This document shows positions 7,744-13,648 of a stretch of DNA of 13,648 nucleotides, one piece after another (position 1 is the stretch's first letter; every line of letters begins with the position of its first letter). The translations under genes were made by a program, and so were the position numbers. The notes under the pieces are model-generated. The model was not told the DNA's origin and did no database searches. It worked only from the letters and a program-made list of their open reading frames with translations. The stretch is from Clostridia bacterium (GTDB lineage Bacteria; Bacillota_A; Clostridia; Christensenellales; Aristaeellaceae). The stretch covers positions 1 to 13,648 of the forward strand of contig CAAEDZ010000118.1 of the NCBI GenBank assembly GCA_900754775.1. The letters run 5' to 3'.

Positions 7744-9261
7744 TCAGATCAGCTTCCACAGCGAGCGCCCCTGGCTGTCCACGCTGACGACCTGATAGTT
7801 ATTGAGAATATACTCCACCGTTTTATCCGTCAGAATGCCGCGGTATGTCTCCACATCGTCGCTGATGAAAAGGGCGTCGATCGGATGCTGTTCCAGAAAC
7901 GCCTCAAATTCATTCTCCAGCCCCTCGCCCACGTTATCGGTGATAAATCCGATCAGGTTATAGTAGCGGAAGGCGGGCTGCCGGTCCGCGAACCAGTACC
8001 AGTCCGGCCATATGCCGATGGTATAGACCGTTTCGTCCTCTCCCAGATAATCCAAAAGTTCGCGCTGGACCGCCACATACGCCTCGTGCTCCGTCCTGGC
8101 CGCCTCCCGCTGTTGCGGCGCCAGCGCGTTCACGGCCGGCACCGCGACAGACGCCAGCACGCACAGCGCAGCGGCGTACTCCAGCCATTTCATCCAGCGG
8201 ACCTTTCTGTTCAGCCGGTCCAGCACGGCGCTCAGAGCCAGCAGACAGGCCATCAGCAGGGTACAGTCCCCCATGGCGAGATGCTGCTCGAACCCCGTAC
8301 CGGACACGTAGGCCGCAAGCATGTTGGCCACCGCCACAGTTGCCGCGCAGGCCAGCAGCCCTTTTTCACGCTTGAAGCGCTCCGGTTCCCCGCGATAGAT
8401 CAACAGGCGTACGATGACCGCTCCGGCCATCAGCAGCACGGGTTTTAGGCTTTCCCAGCCGTAGCCGTTTTCGATCAGCCAGCGGCGAATCTCCCAGAAG
8501 CCCGCATCCTTTGCGCTGGCCACATGCACGAAGTTGTTGAGAATGTACTCCTCAAACATGGCCCCCAGCGCGCCCACAGCTCCCAGATAGCCCAGGACCG
8601 GCACGGCGAGCACCGCCATGCCCGCCAGATAGCGCAGCGCATCCTTCCACAGGCAGCGCCGGGCGCGGACGGCATAGCCGATGTAGAACAGCACCATCAC
8701 GCCCAGCCCCGGGATGTCGCTGATCTTGATGAGCGCAATCGCCGCCGTGGCCAGCCCCAGCAGAAACGGCCTTGCCCCGGCGCCGCGCGTCTGTCCGGTA
8801 TAGGCGTGGATCATCACCGCGAAGCCCAGCAGCATGAAAAGAAAGTTGAATTCCTCGCAGTGCAGGTGTTGTCCGCAGACCCGCAACAGCACCGGTATGC
8901 AGGCCGCCACGCAGAGGATGTTGCGCCTTTCCCCCATCAGCCAGCGCGCCATCAGCATCAGCAGCGCGCAGTTGCCCAGGGCGAAGAGCACCTCCAGCAC
9001 ATATACGCCCGCCGTTCCCTCCACGATCCTCTGTGGTATCGCCATCATCAGGAAAAACAGAGGTCCCTTGTTTTCCGTGATCTCCACATAGGGCGTATAC
9101 CCCTGGACGATGCCGCGGCCCATGCACAGGAAGATGCCGCTGTCCGCCCCAACGGTCTCATACGCCGGATTCGTGCACGGAAACGCCGAAAGCGCCCACA
9201 CCAGCACCACGGTCAGGCACACGGCCTCAGCGACAACATGGGCTGCCGACTTTGCACGCAT
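7744..9261 (-). CDS. Polytopic membrane protein, GT-C glycosyltransferase-like (505 aa)
   Basis: Probably an integral membrane glycosyltransferase using a polyprenyl-phosphate sugar donor to modify an envelope polymer or lipid; acceptor and donor are unknown. A hydrophobic helix comes first (about 9-27), then an extracytoplasmic loop with GADSGIF (D40, a candidate catalytic acid) and GYTPYVEITENKGPLFF (54-70), a loop pattern typical of bacterial GT-C/ArnT-like proteins. Several further hydrophobic segments run to about residue 380. A soluble C-terminal domain of about 120 residues includes TIGIWPDWYWFADRQPAFRY. The reading frame is open to 9465 inside relA, but the ATG at 9261 has AAAGGAG 9 bases upstream. 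The 3' part is relatively A+T-rich: 51% G+C over 7801-7980 by hand count, against 73% over 7381-7440 in dtd. It sits between relA and dtd, suggesting insertion. Confidence 0.75.
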   Translation of the reverse strand: MRAKSAAHVVAEAVCLTVVLVWALSAFPCTNPAYETVGADSGIFLCMGRGIVQGYTPYVEITENKGPLFFLMMAIPQRIVEGTAGVYVLEVLFALGNCALLMLMARWLMGERRNILCVAACIPVLLRVCGQHLHCEEFNFLFMLLGFAVMIHAYTGQTRGAGARPFLLGLATAAIALIKISDIPGLGVMVLFYIGYAVRARRCLWKDALRYLAGMAVLAVPVLGYLGAVGALGAMFEEYILNNFVHVASAKDAGFWEIRRWLIENGYGWESLKPVLLMAGAVIVRLLIYRGEPERFKREKGLLACAATVAVANMLAAYVSGTGFEQHLAMGDCTLLMACLLALSAVLDRLNRKVRWMKWLEYAAALCVLASVAVPAVNALAPQQREAARTEHEAYVAVQRELLDYLGEDETVYTIGIWPDWYWFADRQPAFRYYNLIGFITDNVGEGLENEFEAFLEQHPIDALFISDDVETYRGILTDKTVEYILNNYQVVSVDSQGRSLWKLI

Positions 9262-9270
9262 GGTTCCCAT

Positions 9271-9277
9271 CTCCTTT
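9271..9277 (-). promoter_or_regulatory. Ribosome binding site with a decoy ATG directly after it
   Basis: AAAGGAG is followed at once by an in-frame ATG (9270), too close for initiation, and 9 bases later by a second ATG (9261) at normal distance. The second is taken as the start of the membrane protein. Confidence 0.75.
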
Positions 9278-9287
9278 GTACCTTTTC

Positions 9288-11486
9288 TCAGGTCGATCCG
9301 CGGTAGACCTCGATGATGTCGCTGCGCTTGTGCAGCTGGGTAAAGACGCGGTCCAGCTGCTCGCGGCTCTTGACCTGGATGACCATGGTGATGCTGCTGG
9401 TTTTTTTCTTTTCGTCCCGCTTGGCCGACACCGCCACGATGGGCACGTCCATGTTGCCGATGCACAGGGCCAGCTCGCCCAGCAGGCTTACGTGGTCGTA
9501 GGCGATGATGTTGATGGAGGCGTTGAAGTTGGCCAGCTCGTTCCCGCCCGCCCAGCTCACCTCCACCATGCGCTCCTGCTCGGAGTTGGTGGCGTTGATG
9601 CAGTCGGCCTTGTGCACGGTCACGCCGCGTCCGCGGGTGATATAGCCGATGATCTCGTCGCCGGGCACGGGGTTGCAGCAGCGGGCGAAGCGCACCAGCA
9701 TGCCGCTTTCACCCTTGACGTAGACGCCGTGGGTGGGCTTGCCCAGATGGCTCTGCGCCTCCTCGTGGGAAACCTCCTGCACCTTGGGCAGCGCGGGCGT
9801 CTCCGTCTTGCGCTGCTCCTCCAGCAGGCGGCTGATCACATAGGCGCTGGCGATGCCGCCGTAGCCCACCGCGCCGTAGATGTCGTTGAGCTCGGAAAAG
9901 GCGTAGCGCTTGAGAATCCCCTCGTAGTATTCCGGCTTGGTCAGCGCCGAGAGCGCAACGCCCCGGCGCTTGGCCTCCTTTTCCAGCATATCGCGGCCCT
10001 TGATGACGTTTTCGCCGCGCAGCTCGCGCTTGAGGAACTGGCGGATCTTGGCCTTGGCCTGCTGGGTTTTGACCACGCGCAGCCAGTCGGTGCTGGGGCC
10101 CTTGGAGGAGGGCGCGGTGATGATCTCCACCCGGTCGCCCGTCTCCAGCTCGGTCTCCAGCGGCACGATGCGGCCGTTGACCTTCGCGCCCACGCAGTGG
10201 TTGCCCACGCCGGAGTGGATGCGGTAGGCGAAGTCGATGGGGGTCGCGCCGCGCTGCATGCTCACGATATCGCCCTTGGGGGTGAAGAGCAGCACCTCCT
10301 CGCTGAACAGGTCGGTTTTCAGCGAGTCGATGAACTCCTGACTGTCGCGCGTATCGCCCTGCCAGTCGAGGATCTGCCTGAGCCAGTAGAGCTTGTTGTC
10401 CAGATCGCCGCCGCCCGTGCCGCCCTCCTTGTAGCGCCAGTGCGCCGCCACGCCGAACTCGGCCACGCGGTGCATCTCCCAGGTGCGGATCTGGATCTCA
10501 AAGGGGAAGGGCATCTTGCGCCCGCCGATCACGGTGGTGTGCAGGCTCTGGTACATGTTGCCCTTGGGCACGCTGATGTAGTCCTTGAAGCGGCCGGGGA
10601 TCTGGTTCCACAGCGTGTGCACGATGCCCAGCACCGTGTAGCAGTCCTGCACGGTATCCACCAGCACGCGCACGGCGATCAGGTCGTAGATCTGGTCGAA
10701 GGTCTTGCCCTGGCCCTTCATCTTTTTGTAGATGGAATACAGGTGCTTGGGGCGGCCGTCCATCTCGTAGTGGATGTGCTGCGCGTCGAGCTTTTCGGAC
10801 AGCTCGGAGATGACCATGCGGATGTTTTCCTCGCGCTCGGTTCGTCTGAGGCCCACCTTCTGGGCGATGTCGTGAAAGGCTTCGGGATCGATGTACTTGA
10901 AGCTGAGGTCCTCCAGCTCGGATTTGATGGAGTTCATGCCCAGGCGGTGCGCCAGGGGGGCGTAGATGTCCAGCGTCTCGTGGGCGATGGCCTTCTGCCG
11001 CTCCTCGGGCTGGAAGCGCAGGGTGCGCATGTTGTGCAGGCGGTCCGCCAGCTTGATGATGACCACGCGGATGTCCTTGCTCATGGCCAGGATCATCTTG
11101 CGCAGGCTTTCGGCCTTCTGCTCCTCGCGGTTGGTGAAGTCCAGCTTGTCCAGCTTGGTCACGCCGTCCACCAGCTGGGCGACCTCCTCGCCGAATTCCG
11201 TGCGGATGGTGTCCAGCGTGATGTCCTTGCAGTCCTCCACCGTGTCGTGCAGAAAGCCCGCCGCGATGGTCGGCGCGTCGATCATCAGGTCGGTGAGGAT
11301 GCTCGCCACCGACACCGGGTGAATGAAATACGGCTCGCCGCTCTTGCGCACCTGTCCCCGGTGCGCGTTTTCGGCAAACTCGTAGGCCTTTTTGACCAGC
11401 AGGCAGCCGTCGCCGGGGTGGTGCTTCTGCACCCGCGCCAGCATCTTTTCCAGCGGCATGCACTCGTTGGTGATGTAGGTCAGCAT
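9288..11486 (-). CDS. relA: Bifunctional (p)ppGpp synthetase/hydrolase, RelA/SpoT family (732 aa)
   Basis: Makes and degrades the alarmone (p)ppGpp in the stringent response, acting on the ribosome and in the cytoplasm. Long Rel with all usual domains. The HD hydrolase has H56, H80-D81 and D148 (in ADRLHNM). The synthetase has RPKHLYSIYKK (245-255), YDLIAVRV with D268, RFKD (299-302) and FEIQIRT with E330. A TGS domain (about 397-457), a helical region, a zinc-finger/conserved-cysteine region with ARCCNPVPGDE (601-611) and C629, and a C-terminal ACT domain (about 655-730) follow. The basic RFKD form of the synthetase loop, with an intact HD site, indicates a bifunctional enzyme. GAGGA lies about 9 bases before the ATG. 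The upstream membrane gene ends 36 bp away and the downstream one starts 26 bp after. Some databases call such genes rel or relA/spoT. Confidence 0.96.
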   Translation of the reverse strand: MLTYITNECMPLEKMLARVQKHHPGDGCLLVKKAYEFAENAHRGQVRKSGEPYFIHPVSVASILTDLMIDAPTIAAGFLHDTVEDCKDITLDTIRTEFGEEVAQLVDGVTKLDKLDFTNREEQKAESLRKMILAMSKDIRVVIIKLADRLHNMRTLRFQPEERQKAIAHETLDIYAPLAHRLGMNSIKSELEDLSFKYIDPEAFHDIAQKVGLRRTEREENIRMVISELSEKLDAQHIHYEMDGRPKHLYSIYKKMKGQGKTFDQIYDLIAVRVLVDTVQDCYTVLGIVHTLWNQIPGRFKDYISVPKGNMYQSLHTTVIGGRKMPFPFEIQIRTWEMHRVAEFGVAAHWRYKEGGTGGGDLDNKLYWLRQILDWQGDTRDSQEFIDSLKTDLFSEEVLLFTPKGDIVSMQRGATPIDFAYRIHSGVGNHCVGAKVNGRIVPLETELETGDRVEIITAPSSKGPSTDWLRVVKTQQAKAKIRQFLKRELRGENVIKGRDMLEKEAKRRGVALSALTKPEYYEGILKRYAFSELNDIYGAVGYGGIASAYVISRLLEEQRKTETPALPKVQEVSHEEAQSHLGKPTHGVYVKGESGMLVRFARCCNPVPGDEIIGYITRGRGVTVHKADCINATNSEQERMVEVSWAGGNELANFNASINIIAYDHVSLLGELALCIGNMDVPIVAVSAKRDEKKKTSSITMVIQVKSREQLDRVFTQLHKRSDIIEVYRGST

Positions 11487-11522
11487 CGTATCACATCCTC
11501 GCCTATATCCTGGGATTGGATC

Positions 11523-13376
11523 CTACTCGACCCTAACAAGCCGGAGACCGCTCTCCGCGCTTTCCACGCGGTAGAGCGCCTTGTCGGCGATGTCGTCCGG
11601 GTTTTCAAACAGTCCGCCGTACGCCTGGATGAAGGCCTCGTCCGCGTCAAAGCAGTAGACGTATTCATAGTCCGCCAGCGCGGCGGCCACATCCTCCGGG
11701 CTGCCTTCCAGCGTCATCCCGCAGGGGGCCTCCAGCTCCACCGGCATGAACTCATAGCGGTTGCACACATATGTGCGGTAGATGTTCTCCTCGTCGCGCC
11801 CGCAGGCGATCCAGGCCACACGCGCGTCCTGGGGAAGCGCCTCCAGCACCCACGCGGGCGGGTAGAAGCCGGCGCGCAGCGACTGCGTGGCTTCCACCTG
11901 CAGGGGCGCGGTAAAGGTGAGCGACATCAGCTGCGCGGGCGCTACCAGCAGCATCATGCCCGCCAGCACGGCCAGTGCGGCCGGAACCGCGCGGGGCGGG
12001 TCCGCCTCCCAGCTTTCCAGCGCCAGCGCGACCGCCAGCGACAATGCCGGAATCATGACGCTTGCCATGTAACGATCAAATGAATGCAGCGATGCGGCCT
12101 CCGACTCGCTGAAGGCATACAGGTAGAGATGCACCAGGCACACGGCGTATACCGCTGTGGCGGCGGTCATGGCAGCCACGGCCCGCCCGTAGCGCCGTGC
12201 CTTGGGGCAGAGCTCGCCCCCGGCCCGCCTGCGGCGCGCCAGATAGCATGCCGCCAGGCACAGGATCATCACCCATTCCAGATAGCAGGGCTTAAGGATG
12301 TGCCCCTCGCCCATCATCTGGGGCATGGTCAGGTAGCGGAAGAAGTTGCTGAACAGGTATTGCTGGTGCCAGGGGGATTCGCCGGCGAGGAACAGGGCGA
12401 TGTTCTCGCCGATCTCCCAGTAGCGAAAGGGCTTCTCGCTCGCGATGCCGTTCATGGCCAGGTAGATCTTCCACGACGCCACGCCCACCAAAAGGCACAG
12501 CGCGGGCGCGGCCAGGGCCGCGAAGCGCCGCGCGCCCGTTCCCCGGCCTTCCCGCCACAGGTCCAGCGTCATCACCGCCATGGCCAGCAGCGCCAGAAAC
12601 GCGCCGCTCTCCTTCACCAGCGCGAGCGCCAGCATGGCCGCGCCGGTCATAGCACTCCGCTCCCAGCCGCGCGGCAGGGTGAACCACTGGATCAGCGCGT
12701 AGGCGGCGACGGCGCCCAGCAGCGCGTCCACATACACGTCCTGATAAGCGTATGCCAGAAAGGCCAGGGGCAGCATCACGGACGCCAGCAGCAGCGGCAC
12801 GGCGCGCTTCCAGCGCCGCCAGTCCGCGTAGCGCATCAGCGGCAGGAAGCACACGGCCAGCGCCACGTTGTTGGCGCTGATGGTCGCGCCCTCGCTGAAC
12901 GTGCCGCCGGAGAGGACCACCCACGCGTATTCCCAGAGCGCGGCCCCCGGCGGATAGCTGGGAAAATCCAACGCGCCGGGCACGGCATGGGGCAGCGTCC
13001 CCAGCGCGCAGAGCCGGTTGACCACCCGGCCCCAATGGGAAAACTCGTCCCAAATCGTGTAGAGCTGTCCCCGGTGCGCCCACCCGGCCACCAGCACCAC
13101 CAGCGCAAAGGCCGCCGCGCCGGGCGTGAGGATGCGGCACCGCGCCTCACGGCTACGCACGGCCAGCACCGCCGCGGCCAGCAGAGACAAGAGGCCCATC
13201 GCCTGCGCGGCCCGGCATCCCAGCTCCGGCGCGCCCGCCAGCGCAAAGACGTAGATCGCGCCCGTGAGCAAAAACACCGCGGGTGCCGCCCATTCCTCAA
13301 AGCGCCTGCGGCTCACCGCCGCCAGCAGCGCGGCCACGCCGCCGGTCATCAGCAGCACCCAGATCGCGCCTGTCAT
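11523..13376 (-). CDS. Polytopic membrane protein, glycosyltransferase-like (617 aa)
   Basis: Integral membrane protein with about ten or more hydrophobic segments between residues 3 and 480, then a soluble C-terminal region of about 130 residues. The first large loop contains YTIWDEFSHWGRVVNRL (106-122), with adjacent Asp-Glu as in the catalytic loop of many GT-C glycosyltransferases, and DFPSYPPGAALWEY (137-150). The likely role is sugar transfer to an envelope or secreted polymer from a lipid-linked donor; no specific family is recognised. It shares general layout with the membrane protein downstream of relA but no sequence motif I can align, so they are not recent duplicates. Two ATGs compete, 13382 and 13376; GGGGAGG is 7 bases before the second and abuts the first, so the second is chosen. 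The gene starts 18 bp after the GNAT-like gene. Confidence 0.75.
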   Translation of the reverse strand: MTGAIWVLLMTGGVAALLAAVSRRRFEEWAAPAVFLLTGAIYVFALAGAPELGCRAAQAMGLLSLLAAAVLAVRSREARCRILTPGAAAFALVVLVAGWAHRGQLYTIWDEFSHWGRVVNRLCALGTLPHAVPGALDFPSYPPGAALWEYAWVVLSGGTFSEGATISANNVALAVCFLPLMRYADWRRWKRAVPLLLASVMLPLAFLAYAYQDVYVDALLGAVAAYALIQWFTLPRGWERSAMTGAAMLALALVKESGAFLALLAMAVMTLDLWREGRGTGARRFAALAAPALCLLVGVASWKIYLAMNGIASEKPFRYWEIGENIALFLAGESPWHQQYLFSNFFRYLTMPQMMGEGHILKPCYLEWVMILCLAACYLARRRRAGGELCPKARRYGRAVAAMTAATAVYAVCLVHLYLYAFSESEAASLHSFDRYMASVMIPALSLAVALALESWEADPPRAVPAALAVLAGMMLLVAPAQLMSLTFTAPLQVEATQSLRAGFYPPAWVLEALPQDARVAWIACGRDEENIYRTYVCNRYEFMPVELEAPCGMTLEGSPEDVAAALADYEYVYCFDADEAFIQAYGGLFENPDDIADKALYRVESAESGLRLVRVE

Positions 13377-13383
13377 AGTCATT

Positions 13384-13390
13384 CCTCCCC
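13384..13390 (-). promoter_or_regulatory. Ribosome binding site with a decoy ATG directly after it
   Basis: GGGGAGG is one base from an in-frame ATG (13382) and 7 bases from the next one (13376). Normal spacing favours 13376. The arrangement matches that of the other membrane-protein gene. Confidence 0.7.
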
Positions 13391-13394
13391 GGCG

Positions 13395-13648
13395 TCAGCC
13401 CACATGCTTGACGTAGGTGTACAGGGTGTCGGTGATGGTCGCTCCGGCATTGACGTACACGCGCAGGACCTTGGCGTTGTTGCTGACGATGGTGGAGGTC
13501 AGGCGCTTGCAGTCGTGCGTAAAGCAGGTATCCAGCGTCTTTTTGTGAAGCAGCGCGCCCATACCGCGGTCGCCCTCCTCGTCGTACATGCCCATGAGCA
13601 CGGGATCGACCGTGGTTTCATCCTTGCGGCAGATGACGAAAAAGCCGA
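13395..13648 (-). CDS. GNAT-like N-acetyltransferase, C-terminal part only
   Basis: The last 84 or so residues of a gene whose start lies beyond the window. The frame stays open to the window edge: codons before the internal GTG at 13601 read GFFVICRKDETTVDP, so that GTG need not be the start. The segment LMGMYDEEGDRGMGALLHK fits the acetyl-CoA-binding strand and turn of GNAT enzymes. The following TSTIVSNNAKVLRVYVNAGA and DTLYTYVKH fit the conserved Asn/Tyr end of the fold, similar to WecD-type sugar acetyltransferases. It lies 18 bp before the first membrane protein, supporting a shared envelope-glycan role. With only the C-terminus visible, the substrate cannot be judged. Confidence 0.6.
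   Translation of the reverse strand, partial: GFFVICRKDETTVDPVLMGMYDEEGDRGMGALLHKKTLDTCFTHDCKRLTSTIVSNNAKVLRVYVNAGATITDTLYTYVKHVG

Noticed and set aside
11487..11522. Promoter in the 36-bp gap before relA
   Set aside because: Only a weak A+T patch is visible and no paired -35 and -10 boxes, so it was not annotated.
9252..12083. 943-codon plus-strand open frame opposite relA
   Set aside because: It is exactly antisense to a fully recognisable relA and part of the next gene. It is rich in His, Val, Leu, Ala and Gln, as expected for a G+C-rich antisense frame, and shows no domain motif.

Overview
This GC-rich window (short stretches counted by hand give about 70% G+C) looks like the chromosome of a high-GC member of the Clostridia (Bacillota). 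Three things point that way: the gene order relA, dtd, metallo-beta-lactamase-fold hydrolase, hemZ, which is a familiar Bacillota arrangement; a HemZ-type radical SAM protein; and strong GGAGG-type ribosome binding sites before nearly every gene. I see no tRNA, rRNA, CRISPR array, transposase or phage gene.

Layout. (1) Positions 1-2247, plus strand: a large divergent Hsp70/actin-like ATPase, probably cut at its 5' end by the window edge. All other genes are on the minus strand. (2) Positions 3368-2253: a flavin-reductase-like FMN protein followed by a small all-helical protein of unknown function. It ends tail to tail with the ATPase, with only 5 bp between. (3) Positions 3369-3646: a gene-free stretch holding a composite repeat of 239 bp, two identical 32-bp direct repeats enclosing five further hairpins. 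(4) Positions 13648-3647: about 10 kb of closely packed minus-strand genes. In transcription order they are a GNAT-like acetyltransferase fragment, a membrane protein of glycosyltransferase type, the (p)ppGpp synthetase/hydrolase RelA, a second unrelated glycosyltransferase-type membrane protein, D-aminoacyl-tRNA deacylase (dtd), a glyoxalase-II-like hydrolase, hemZ and glycerol kinase (glpK). Gaps are 36 bp or less, and hemZ and glpK overlap, so this is probably one long transcript or a few overlapping ones.

How the genes fit together. The core (relA, dtd, hydrolase, hemZ) is stress signalling, tRNA quality control, small-molecule detoxification and haem-type radical chemistry. Around and inside it sit cell-envelope genes: two polytopic glycosyltransferase candidates and a GNAT. 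The membrane protein between relA and dtd breaks the usual adjacency and has lower G+C at its 3' end, which suggests later insertion. glpK closes the series, next to the hairpin-rich repeat.

Most of the content is ordinary. The parts most worth a second look are the divergent actin/Hsp70 ATPase with its unassigned N-terminal region, the composite hairpin repeat, and the envelope genes inserted around relA.
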